This document shows, in pieces, positions 11,701 to 23,608 of a stretch of DNA of 64,000 bases; within the stretch, counting starts at the first letter, position 1, and every line of letters starts with the position of its first letter. The DNA is taken from positions 10,564,501 through 10,628,500 of the forward strand of contig JANTQA010000012.1 in NCBI GenBank assembly GCA_027625915.1, given 5' to 3'. The notes beneath the pieces are model-generated. The model was given only the letters and a program-made list of their open reading frames with translations. It was not told the DNA's origin and did not search any database. The stretch comes from Anaeramoeba flamelloides (Eukaryota; Metamonada; Anaeramoebidae). Made by a program: the position numbers and the translations under genes.

Positions 11701-14700
11701 AAGAATAACAAAGAAATGAAAATTTTTTACCTGTAAATATTTCCAGAATATATTATTATATTTCTTTTCATAAGCACCAAATTTTTCAAAAAACTGACTA
11801 ATAAAAATAAAAAAAAATAGATTCATCTTTTTAATTGTGCTTGGTAAACCTTTATTTGATGAATTATTGAGAATATTTTTTTTATAAATTGATTTGATTA
11901 AATCATGTGCTATACTTTTTAGTTTATTATCAATTGTTTTTGTTCCAATGCGATCTAAAATTTTGATTATAGATTCACATAAAAATCTTTTTGGTTTAGT
12001 TGAATTTTTCAAAATCTCAAAAAGTTCAAAAAGCTCTTTATTTAAAAAGGAAGTAAATAAACTATTTTCTTCATGTGGAATAGTGTTTATAATGTTCTCG
12101 AAAATCAAGAGAAATGTTGATTTTAAAGGATTGTATGATGTAAATTCTCCATTTTTAAAATAATCAATTATTATTTGGTTTAAGTTGCATTCACTTAGTA
12201 ACTATTAAATATATAAAATTTAAGATTAATAAATATAAAAGAATTAATAATGTGATTTTTTTTTTTTTTTCAATTTATGCAATATTCCAATCTAGAAAAA
12301 TATAAATTAGAACCAAAAAATTTTAATAAACTCAATTATCAATGAAAATTATTTTCCAAATAAGAAACAAAAAAAATTATTTCAATTTTCCAAAATATAG
12401 TGTTTCGTCACAAATCTAAGAAAAAATAAAAAAAATCTTTACAAAGCAATGAAAAATAGAAATTATCTCATTAATTTGTGTCTTCTTTATTGAAAAATCG
12501 AGTGAATTTTGTTTTTTTAAATTATAATTTGACGTCTTGGAAGTATATTTAAAGTGTTGGAATAAAATAAATAAATAATGTTGGGATTCTCACTGTATTT
12601 ACTATTTTTAAGGGAGTGGCCACTATAAGCTCAAAATTTTCAGATTTTAACTTTTTTCAAGATGATTTGAAAACAACATTTTTTTACTTTGGTTGTGTTG
12701 TCGCGTTGCTTTTTAGTATTAAAATTATTTATCGAAACACAATTTATTTTTTTTTTTTTTTCACAGGAAAAATTAACTCCACGATATACTTTTAAGTTAA
12801 ATTGTTTTATCTACGTTGTAAAAATTTTTATGGTTTACCTTTTGTTCTTATCTCAACATTTGGTTGTGGCATTTAATTTTAGGTTGAAAAAAAAATTAAT
12901 AATTTTTTTTTTAGGAAGTAGGAAACTTTAAATACTCAAAATCAAACAAAACTACAGCTAAAAAAGCAAGGTGGTTTTCTGATCTAATTAAAAATTAAGA
13001 AAAAAAGTTAAAATAAATGCCTTTGGTATCAAACTTTTACTCTAATTGGACTTATGCTAAAAATTCAAAGAAACGGTATCTGCTAGATCAATAAAAAAAA
13101 AAAAAAAGAGAGAGAACCTAAACAATCTTTAGATCTATCATTTTATGTTAAACCTTTTTGTGAAATATTTTTGTTTTAAACTGTTTTTTTTTTAAAAAAA
13201 TGCTTTTGTCAAGCAATTTCTTTAACCCAAAGCAAATTAAAAATATAGAATGTATTTAAGGATTTCTATTATCCTGTGTATTTCTATTGTTAGTTAATCT
13301 AATACCATAATAGGCCGAGATTCAAGGGTTATTTTTTAATTGATAATTATTGTCTATGTAAATACCCAACCAATCTGTCAACTCAATCATAAAGCCAAAA
13401 GAAAAATATCCTTTGATCTAATCACTAATTTAATTTCATTCTTTTTAGTTCTTTTTCTAAATTAATTGTTTTTTTGAAGATCTTTGTATGGATCATTTTA
13501 TTATTTTTCAAATTTTAGAACTTTTAAGATTATTTTGAAAAGTTTTAAAGTGATAAATTGGAAATAATTTTTAACACTGGTGTGAAGATCAATACAATGA
13601 TTTTTAATTTAAATCTTTTTAATAGAATCTCACAATTCTAAATAATTACACATTTTATTTTAAAATTTATTAAGAATTGAAATAACAATGATAAATTTAT
13701 CCAGTGCACTTTCAAAAAAAATAATTATTATGAACTCAAAGTATTTTTATAAATTCACGAAATAATGGATTTTATAGATTGAATTGGTTATGACGATCAT
13801 TAAAAAATTTTTTCAAAAAAAAATTAAACATTTGCTAATTTTTTACTTTTTGATAACTTCAGTTTAATAAACACTATTGGGTAATAAAAGATCTTGGATC
13901 AAAAGTTATTTTTCGAGGAATTTTACAATTAAGGTTCGAAAATCCAAATTTCCAGGTTCTAGAAAGATTCTTTTCAAATTTAATAGTAAAAAATTTGAAT
14001 ATTTTTTTTTTTTCAGTTAAGAGGTTAAAATATATTTTAAAAGAATTTGAAATTTGATAAATATCTTTCAAACGTAAAACCAATTATTTTGAATATTAAA
14101 GAATTATTTATTGATATAAATTGAAAAAAATATTTTTTTTTTGATTTTCCGTTAGGTTTTTTTTAATTTTTGTAATAAACAAAAAATTTTAAAAAATTTT
14201 CGGTTTATTTCAAAAAGTATAAAAAACCGCCATTAGGTTTTCCAGAATTTAAAAGAATAAAGTAAAATCCATTTGATTTTACTTTATTCTTTTTAATTCT
14301 GGAAAACCTAGGCACTTGACGGACACTTTTCGTTAGGTTTTCCAAAATTTAAAAGAATGGAGTTAAATCAAAGATTTCACTCGATTCTTTTGAATTCTGG
14401 AAAACTGCCGTTAGATTTTTTTTAATTTCTTAAATTAAAAAAAATCTAGGCACTCTATGGACACTTTCGTTAGATTTTTTTTAATTTTAGAAATTTATAG
14501 AAAATTTTTGAAATTTTCGATTTATTCCAAAAGTAAAAAAAAAAGCCATAAGCTTTTCCAGAATTCAAAAGAATTGAGTAAAATCTTTGATTTTTCACTA
14601 TTCTTTTGAATTTTGAAAACCAAGGCACTCGACGGAAACTTTCAATAATAGTCATAAGGGATTTTTTTTTCTCTATTCCAGTTTTATTAGATGAGTACAA

Positions 14701-17700
14701 CATTTTCAAAACTATTCGTTATTATCTCTCAAAGTTAATATCCCCAAGTTGAATTAAACTAAAATTCATCCTTCGGTTTATTTGGAATTTTTTACCCTGA
14801 AATAATACCCTTTTTTTTTGTAGACTGGAGAATTTTAAAAAAGGTGGTTATACTAACAAAATTAAATACAATAGTATGATGAATTTTAAGTTTTGTAATT
14901 TTGATTATATTGTAAATAAACTTTATTATTAAAGGTTGATGAAAGTAGTAGGTTTATTTAACTTTTTTTTTTCATTGTTATTTTTTAATGCTAGTGATAG
15001 AAAAAGTTATTTTATTTGATTTTATTATTGGGATATTTTTTGTAATTTTTTAGAGTTAAAGTCAAGTAAAAATTTAAAAATAAATCCAATAATAATTTAA
15101 AAGTTCTAAAATCAGAATATATTTTTATTTATGAAAATTCAATACAATTATCTGAAAAGTATTATTACATTTCATAAGATAAAAACGAAAAGTGGTTTAT
15201 TATTTTATTAATAATAAATAACTTACTAAAACATTTCAAGAAAGGTAAAAAAAAAAACAAAAAGGAATTTAATCAATAAACAAAAAAATTGTTTAATAAT
15301 ATTAAAAATATATTACCAAATAAAATGAATTACTTTTTAAAATATATGACACGTTTAAATAAAAATTTATATTATAAATATCAATGTAATCTCAAATTCT
15401 CTTTTCTAAAGTAGAATTCTGAAAAAAAAATAATTATTATTTAATTTTTTTTTTTTTTCGAGAACTATAGAATATTTGGATTGAGAGAATATTTCTCGAT
15501 TGAAATTATATTCAAATAAATACAAGTATTATATAAATAAAATCTGAAAATGCAAAGTGAAATATTTAATTTTATATCTCGAAGAAAATAGCATTTTTAC
15601 AAAAATTAAATAAATTTTACAAAATATAATTGTTTTTTTTTTGTTAATTTTTTCTTTTTGAAATTTTAATTGTAGATATGAGGAAAATTAAAGTTTTACA
15701 TTTTTTTTTTAAAATTTTGGAGAATCTAGAACTTAAGAGTGCCAATGTATTTTTTTTATAAACTATCACATATTTCAATTTCAGTGGCTTTTATGATGTT
15801 GATACTCACTGAATTGGTATTCATTTTGTTGAATTTACAAAATATACATTTTAATCAAAATTAATATTTCAAAAAAAAAAATCAAAAATAATATTTTTGT
15901 TAATTGAAAAAAATAAATTTTCGATTCATTTTTTTTTGTAAATTTAATTTAAAAATAATTGTTTATATCAACATTTTTATTAATAACACGAATTGAATCA
16001 AAAAAAAAAAAAAAATGAAAATCAAAAATTTTGTAAATTTTCAAAATTTTTTGCCTTTTAGTAAACTACTTTTGATAAATTTATCAAGGTTCCTAATACC
16101 CATTAATTTTAATTTGCTATTCTTGGGGGGGAATTGAATTTTCATATTTTTTTTTCTGAAATTTCAACGAAACTCGATTATATTCCATATCATGCTTAAA
16201 ATAAAGTGTTATTACTATTTTTCCATTTCGTAATATTATTATTTTTCAATTTTTTTTTTTAATGATTTGTAAATAATAATTAAAAAAACTATATACAACT
16301 ATTTTTCAAAGGTGAGGACAGTAAGGTTTTCTAAAGTGTTACCGAAAAAAGTTTAAAGGGTTGTATTAGACTGTTGGAGTGCCAATGATAAAACTATTAT
16401 AACACATTAGTTTAAAATAGCTGAATTGAAGAAAAAATTGTAGAAATTACAACAAAACAAGAGAAATTTAAAATCTTTTTTTTGTAAAATTTTTGATTCA
16501 GGTATGATCCAAATATTTTCGAGTATAATTTATACCCCCGCCCAAAGCTCTATAATGTAATTAAAAAGAAACTCAAGTGGTCTTTTTATACTGAAATTGT
16601 GATTTTCGAACCTTTTCAATAAAACTTTGAATTTGCTGAGTGGAAATAGTTTACTATAAAAGCCAAAATTTCGTAAAAACACTAAATTTTAAATTTTAAC
16701 AAGATCTCTTAACTCAAAATTCTTTCAAGTCAACAAATATGTTGTTACTCATAAAATTAATATCCTCTGACCATGAAATTCTGATAGTCCTTAAAATAGG
16801 ATTAATCGAACAAAGATGACAATAAAAAAAGCAATTCTTGATGGTTCTTTGAGGAAAATTGAAAATGGGAAATCAAACCAAAAAGTAAAAAGAGTGTCAA
16901 CAATATTTTTTGTTAAATTTATTCAGAAAAAATTGTACGAAATATTAAAAAAATCTTTCAGATTTTCGACATAACAAAGAAAAAAAAAAAAAAGACTAGA
17001 TTACCTTATGAAAGTGCCCCTTGGTAATTCTTTCAGTGTAGTATTCCATTTTGATCATTTCATTAATAAATTCAAGTAATTCTTTTGATTTTGGTTTTTG
17101 AATTAGGTTTTTTAAACTCTTTTTTCCTTTTTTTGAATTTAAGAATTGATAAAACTTTTTTTTAAGGTTAACATTTATAATAAAAAGAAAAAGAAGAAGA
17201 AGAAGAAGAAAAAGAAAAAGAAAAAGAAAAAGAAATCAATAGGTTTTCTCAGAATAAAAAAGGGAGTCTGAATATTGTTGAAAGTGTTTACTTTAGTTGT
17301 CTGTTTTTTCAAGTGCTTTTTTAAAAAAAGACTCCACAAAATTTTGTTTTTTATACCTAGACGATCACTATAACTTTGAATTAGTGTAGCCATATGAGCA
17401 TCTTTTTCTGCTAAGATTTCATGTAATGGTTGAATTTCAGAACTGAGATGTTTGTGGAGGTGTTCATAAAATTTTGTGTCTCTTTTGGGTGTTCAAGATC
17501 AATACGTTTGATTGTTTGGTTGTTTGATTATTAGAAAAAAAATAAAAAAGAACTATTATTTGTTATTTTTTTTTATTTCTTGTTTAAAAAGATTTTTGTG
17601 ATTGGTTTTCATACTCTTCGAAATTGGTTTCAACTAAACTTTTAATAACAGCTTCCAAGGTCTCTTCTTTTCGAAAACTTTTTATAGAAACAAAAGAAAA

Positions 17701-19024
17701 TAAAAAGTATTAGTGTGTGAAATGTAAAGCTATTTTATGACTAGTGCTTTTGGGTTTTTTTCTTTTCTTTTTTGTTTGAAATAGTCTGTGGTAACTTACA
17801 AGTCCATAACAGGTACCCCCCTCATTTTTAGTGATGATTCAAATTTTTCGTTTGCCACAATGCTTTTTAGATTAACAGGTACTTCCTGTAGAATTTTTTT
17901 CAATTTTTTATCGGACATTCCAGTTAAAAAAAAACAAAAAATGGATAATTTTTCACTATTTTACCCCCGAAGAATGATCAGACGAATTTCCTCAGAGAAA
18001 GTAAAACGATCTTATAATGCGTCAATAAATCGAAAACAATTTTCTGTTTGTTCACTCAGAGAAATCATTTTCAAAGAAATGAAACATAAAGCTAAAATTT
18101 GAAAAACTATTTTTTCAAGAGCTTTATTTCAAACTTTACACAAACACTTGGTGGTCTTAATATATCAAATACCATTCTGAAAAAAACTGTTTTTCCAAAT
18201 TCTAGAGAGAGTCGGGTTATTATAGTAAAAGTTTTGATTTTTTCATTGCTGAAATTGACAATAATTTTGTTAGATTAATGAAAATAATTGGATAAAAATT
18301 TTTAAAAACAAAAGCAAAAATTATAGTCACTTTTTTTCACTAAAAAACGCTTTTGTTTTTTTTGAAATTGTTCCAAATTTGGAAAGTAGAATACAAGATC
18401 ACAATTCAACAACTTTTAATTTACAATTTTTTCAAATTCAAACTTTTAAAAGCATGTAATTTTAACAATTTTCCACTTTTGTGTTTTTAAAAAAAGAGGT
18501 TCAGGTTTTTTAAAGGTTAACAAATATTTTTTCTTTTAGATAACTTTTAAAAATTTCAATTTAAATTCAAAATACTATCTTTGGTTAATTATTATTTTTT
18601 ACCCTTTTTTTAGGCTTATAAAAGTTTGTATCATGTATTTGAAATTTGAAAAAATAAGATCGAATATCAGAGACTCAAATCTTGCAGAATGTCAATATAA
18701 AAGTTCGTAAAAGTCTTGAAAAGATTTATATCGATTATAATATTTTTGTTGTGTTTAATTTATTATTTCGGAGGGGATTGTCTTTTTTGAATAAGAATTT
18801 TGTCTGTTGATCCATATAATATAAAGATTTTATCAACAAACTTGTCTGAACGTTTATACCAGTGTGTATGTGGTATAAATAATTAGTTTTTTCAAATTTC
18901 AATAATTCAATACAGCGATCAAAATGATGTCTTACCAATGACTATAATTGGTGTTTCTAAATATAATCCATGCTTTTTTTTATTCTTGTTCAAGTCAACA
19001 TTATATTCATGTCCAGTAGTATAC
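11082..19024 (-). CDS. Multi-exon gene, SAPS (PP6 regulatory subunit)-like, tentative
   Basis: This is a minus-strand gene inferred from phase-compatible exons: 19024-18936, 18091-18056, 17990-17965, 17885-17800, 17677-17615, 17481-17357, 17126-17005, 12201-11731, 11525-11267 and 11149-11082 (TAA). All junctions are GT-AG and keep one frame; the 5' end is not identified. The segment around 17.7 kb (VMDFFRKEETLEAVIKSLV) resembles the SAPS N-terminal LLDFLTQPEVLEELV-like motif. KPKSKELLEFINEM resembles the RKPEELLEFL region, and DYFFKYPNHPQIY resembles the FFKYPWNNFLH region. SAPS proteins scaffold PP6/Sit4-type phosphatases; that role here is inferred from these short likenesses only. Most of the protein is predicted alpha-helical repeat. 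A single 4.8-kb intron (12202-17004) splits it, and further exons may lie there. The alternative is an unrelated armadillo-like protein. Confidence 0.5.
13850..14100 (+). repeat. Dispersed repeat C, copy 2
   Basis: The sequence ACACTATTGGGTAATAAAAG followed by ATCTTGGATCAAAA, then AATAGTAAAAAATTTGAA and AGTTAAGAGGTTAAAATATA, aligns with 6290-6540 directly and with 34170-34480 and 43000-43330 in reverse. It is noncoding. Confidence 0.6.
14130..14700. repeat. Tandem palindromes of the GTTAGGTTTTCC family
   Basis: Several near-perfect hairpins follow one another. At about 14230-14312, AGGTTTTCCAGAATTTAAAA pairs with TTTTTAATTCTGGAAAACCT around a TTTACTTTATTC core. Others run at 14335-14410 and 14550-14625. 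Between them lie arms of the type CTAACGAAAGTGTCC and GTTAGGTTTTTTTTAATTT. The structure is that of a MITE family that inserts next to or into itself. Confidence 0.7.
16490..16800. repeat. Dispersed direct repeat P, copy 2
   Basis: This segment aligns with 2360-2700: ATCCAAATATTTTCGAGTAT, AACAAGATCTCTTAACTC, ATTCTTTCAAGTCAAC and TAGTCCTTAAAATA appear in the same order. It lies inside the large intron of the SAPS-like gene. Confidence 0.55.
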
Positions 19025-20962
19025 CTAAATTCAAATCAATTTTGAAGGAGAACTTTTTGATTTTTTGAATTTTTTTACATATTTTCATAATTGATTGATT
19101 TTATATAAATATTTTATGTTTTTTTTCGGGGGTCGGGATCTTTTATATTTTTGGGAAATTGTTTTGCATTTGATACTTTATTTATAAATTTTATTTTTTA
19201 TTAATAATGATTTAATAAATCAGTATATCATGTCTACTTAATGTTTATAGTGTATATATTTGATCTTTTAATGGGTTATTTTTCAAGAAAAGGGCAGTTA
19301 CTTTTGAATTGATCTTCAGTTTTATTATATATACACGATTTATTTCAAAAATATTACCTTGAAAAAAGAAATACTAAATTAAAAATAGTTTTGTTTTTAA
19401 AAAAAAAACACAAATAGTGAAAGAATCAACAATATTAATTTTTTTTTTAATAATCATGAAAAAAAAAAATTATTGAAAAAATATTATTTAAAATTCGATT
19501 AAAATGATTTTAAAGTTCTTGGAAGTTACAACTAAGAATATTTTCTAGATATATATATATATATATCTTTTTATAGTCAAAGTGATCCAGTTATAGTGGG
19601 TAAATTACATGTTTTTAGATGTTTTATATTGATATTCAAAAAAAAAAATATTTTACTTGGGAATTTTCAATTGAAATCATTTTTCACATTTTTACTTTTT
19701 TTCCATTGTTTCTTTTCGATTTTTTATTTAAACTTAATTCAGTTATACTTTTTTTTATTCATTATAAGATAATTAGTCACTTGTAAAAACTTGTTATTCT
19801 TTTATTATTTAAACTGTGGAAAATATTGTAGAAAAATTAGATTTATTTCTATTGGAATTTTATTTGGATTACCAAATGAAGATCAAAATGAACATTTTTT
19901 TTTTTCTTGATGAGTCAACAAGAATTTGAAATTTTCAATTTTTTATGAAAATCTATTGATTTAATGGTTTTATTTCAAACTGGGCATCAACTATATTCTG
20001 GTGGATATTATTCTATTTCTTTATTTTTATTCCCAAAATCCCATTAAAAAAAATAATTGATCTTGAAAAAAAATTTAGGTAACTTTTATTAAAATAAAGT
20101 TAATCTTCTTTATAAAATATAGATAGTGTATTCAGTCAAGATTTATACAATTGGGTTTTAAGATGATTATTTTAAAAATCATTTTACAATAAAAATGCTT
20201 TATTTTTGGAAAAATAAAAATTATTTCAAAATGATATAATAACTCGAAATAATGGTATAATTTATTAAAAATGTAAAAAAAGTAAAATTATTTGTTTTTT
20301 CTTCTAATTTTACTATTTTTGTTATAAAAATAATTCTCTTCTTAAGAAAATGAATATTTTAGGATACTGCAGCACATTTTTTTTAAAAAAATGAATATTG
20401 ATATTTAAAAAAACTTTTTTTAATGTGGAATATCAATAAAATTTTTGAGAAGCAATTTTTTATTTTTAAGGTAGATCGAAATATGATATTTTTAGAATGT
20501 ATGTGGGGTACAGGGAGGTTAAAGAATGTATATAAGGTTGAATTTTAGTTCTTTTTCTGGTAGCAAGTAATTTTATAGCAATTCTAGGTCTATTTGTGTA
20601 AGTGTGATTATGATATTATCTGTATGGGTGGTAGGTATGCTAGAGTATAGTTGGTAAAAATCATACTTTTAAAGGTATTTCGGGTTAATTAAAGTTTGAT
20701 ATAGACAAAATTGAGAGGATATATATACGTGACTCAGATTGTACATATTTAATTATTTTTTAAATGTTAAAAATATCAACATTTAAAGGAAACATTAATA
20801 AAAAAATTTCTTTGATTATATATCTAAAATCTTTTCCAGTCAAAATGGTCCAGTTTTATTGTATAAATTGAACTTATTCTATTAGTTTAAATTCATTATT
20901 CTTCTCAAACTAAAATTTCGATTATTAATCAAACTCATTTTTTGACATTTAATATTTTTTTT

Positions 20963-20996
<34 letters not shown>

Positions 20997-23564
20997 GTGA
21001 AAAAAGTCTATTGAAAAAAAAAATGTTGGAAAATCCAAATTAAACTTTCAGAAAAGTGAAGGTTTGTAATTTCATTACAAATGAATATATTTATTATTCT
21101 AAAAATCTAAACGTCAAAATTATTAATTTTGAAAAGAAATTGAGAAATTTTGTATGAGACGTTCCAATGAATGCGTCCAAAAAAAAAAATTAAATATTTT
21201 TTTAAAATTGGAATTTATGGTTTGTTCAGGTATATTGTTAATGAATTATTATCATTTCGCCTTTAATCTGAAGTTTATTATTTCTATTATTTCTAGATAA
21301 TATTTTTTTTGTTGATTATTAAAAAAAAAAAAAAAGAATTTTGTATTAATGGCTGGGAAACTTTGATTCAAATGGTTTTATATAATTTGGATTATGGTAA
21401 TCATTAATAACTTTTTAGAAATAAAGCTAAATTCTAAATTACAAATGTATTGGTAGAATATTAAATCTTTTTTTAATTTTAAAAAATAAAATGATTCAAT
21501 GCTTAGAATATACGATCACTATTTTTTTATTCAAATTCTTTTAATGAAAACAATAATTTTTTTTTAATATTGATTGATTTTATTTTAAGAAAAGTAACTT
21601 TCTTATTTTCCTTTAAGAAAAAGAAATAAAAATTATTTCAAACAAAAGAGTGTGTAAAAAAAAGAGAGAAAAATATTCCCAGTCAATTAAAATTTCAAAT
21701 TTTTCAAGATATTAATGCATAAAAATATCACCGATTTTAGTAATATTAATAATTTTATAATAGAGAATTAGACTTAATTAAATATATAAATTGTTTCAAG
21801 ATGGATATATCTAGAATAATAAATACTGATAAATTTATATTTATTTAATGAAATTTTAGTTCAATTCCCATAATTATAATCTAGGGGCTCAACTTTAAAA
21901 AAAACTCAAAAATAAGAATATTTTGAAGTGACATCATTTTACAAAGTTTCTCGGCATTTAAGCCCTTCGAATGTTATATTCAAAATGATTAAAAAAAGAT
22001 TTAAAAAGAGAAAATAAAGCAAAAAAATAGATATTTATTTGAATTTATCAGTATTAAACAAAAAAATATAAATAGAGAATAGAAAAAGAAAAAAAAAACA
22101 AGATTGAATTTTTTTTTAATTTAAATAGCTGAAAATATTACAATATAAGTTTTAGAATAGGGTTCCTTTTCAAAAATTTTGACTCACTTTATAATGTTAA
22201 TGGAAGTATTTCTCTGGTTTTTTATCACATATTCTTAACAAAAAAATATATTCAAATTTTGGATCAGAATCATTTTTTCAAATTTAGCAAATTTTTGTTT
22301 TGTTTTTTCAAATTTTTGCTTTTCTTTACTTTTTATTTTTCTTTTTTCTTTATTTTTCATTTTTTTTTTTTTTGATTTTCTTTTTTCTTTTTTTTTTTAT
22401 TTGTTTTTTTATTTTTAAGAAATTTATTTGGGAAATAAAAAAAGATCTTCGAAAAGACCAAAAATCATTATGAAAATTGAGGCAATGTTATACTTTTTAA
22501 CATTCGTAGTTAATTATTAACAAAATATCTTCATTTTAAACTTTTTCTAGTGAAATATCGTTAATAATAACTATCTAAGGCTCTTCGTAAATTAGCACTG
22601 GATTTTTTTTTGGATTTTGGTTTTATCTTCTTCTAATTTTCAAAATATCCAGACTTTATATTTTTAAAATGATTTAATATTGAATTATTAATCATATTTA
22701 TCTATTAGATGTTCATGAACAATAAAGGAAATATTTATTTTTCATTTTTTTATTACAGATGATGCAATATTTTTGAAATGGGGTTTATATATAGAGATAT
22801 TTTTGAAATTTTTTTTAAAAATTTTTTTTTGAAAATTGCTATCAAAAATATTGGAGTAGACGTATAACCTTAGAATTTTTTACCAAAAAAGTGGAACATT
22901 TTTTTTTTTACATTTTATAAAAAATCATCTTTGTTAGTGAAGGTATTCGTTAATTGATAATACCAAATTAAATTGAATATAATACCAATCGAATCAATCA
23001 CTAAGGTATTTATTTTAAAATATGTTGGTTGAAATCTTTCTAAACAATGAAAAAAAAAAAATAATAACACTGTTGTTGGTGATAACAATGTAAAAACAAT
23101 TTGAATAAAAAATTGGAAATATGGAAAGAGTACAAATGTTTTTTTTTCAATAATAAAATGCAGTTATATGTTTTCTATTCTATTGGAAAATTTGTTGAGA
23201 TTAAACAAGTTATGAAAAAGATTTTTTCGATCAAAAAGAAAATAATAAACACCAAATTTTCCACTTTAAAATATCAAATAAAATCGAGATGAGAAAATTT
23301 AATATCTTTTATTTATGTAATACAATACTAATAAACAAATTGAATTATTATCAAGAATCAATAAATGGCGGTTAATGATTTTGTATATTTAAATACCTTT
23401 TTAAAGATTGGGTTTAATAAATATATTTTTTAAAAATAAATTTGCCCCACTTTCTTCGAAATGGCTTTATAAATTTCGACAAAAAACTTTGAATCTTTAA
23501 AAAAAAAATTCAAAAACAGAAAAAAACGAAAAGAAAGTTAATTCATTAGGATATTTATTTTATA

Positions 23565-23599
<35 letters not shown>

Positions 23600-23608
23600 C
23601 TGAATATT
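19025..23608. other. Intergenic, ancient dispersed repeats
   Basis: No gene is recognisable. About 20860-21340 resembles 35080-35580 (shared TCTCAAACTAAAATTTC and GAAGTTTATTATTT), and about 22135-22800 resembles 60555-61160. A word block around TCAAAATGGTCCAGTT recurs near 19570, 20840 and 35050. About 20490-20730 is G-rich on the plus strand and differs from its surroundings. The end of this stretch (22878-23462) is repeat H, listed separately. Confidence 0.45.
22878..23462. repeat. TIR element H, copy 1 (about 585 bp)
   Basis: The left end ACCAAAAAAGTGGAACATT and right end TTTGCCCCACTTTCTTCGAA form imperfect terminal inverted repeats. The whole segment aligns directly with 26417-26990, which has cleaner ends. 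The internal open frame at 23101-23292 is partly conserved between the copies but short and biased, so I regard it as noncoding. Confidence 0.65.

Larger units (their letters stand above)
12202..17004 (-). other. 4.8-kb intron of the SAPS-like gene, repeat-filled
   Basis: This gap separates a phase-0 donor (GTAATC, at 17004) from a phase-0 acceptor (AATAG, before 12201). It holds repeat C copy 2 (13850-14100), the palindromic GTTAGGTTTTCC cluster (14130-14700), repeat P copy 2 (16490-16800) and otherwise plain A/T-rich DNA. The SAPS comparison suggests about 100-200 residues could be missing between the flanking exons, so small exons may be hidden here; I could not find them. Confidence 0.45.

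Noticed and set aside
17175-17393. 72-codon frame with a poly-Phe tail
   Set aside because: The poly-Phe part is intronic AAG/AAAAAG repeat; only the first residues belong to exon 17481-17357.
17965-18091. Single uninterrupted exon in the SAPS-like gene
   Set aside because: It contains an in-frame TAA and ends in the wrong phase. Splitting it at 18056/17990 by a 65-nt intron removes both problems.
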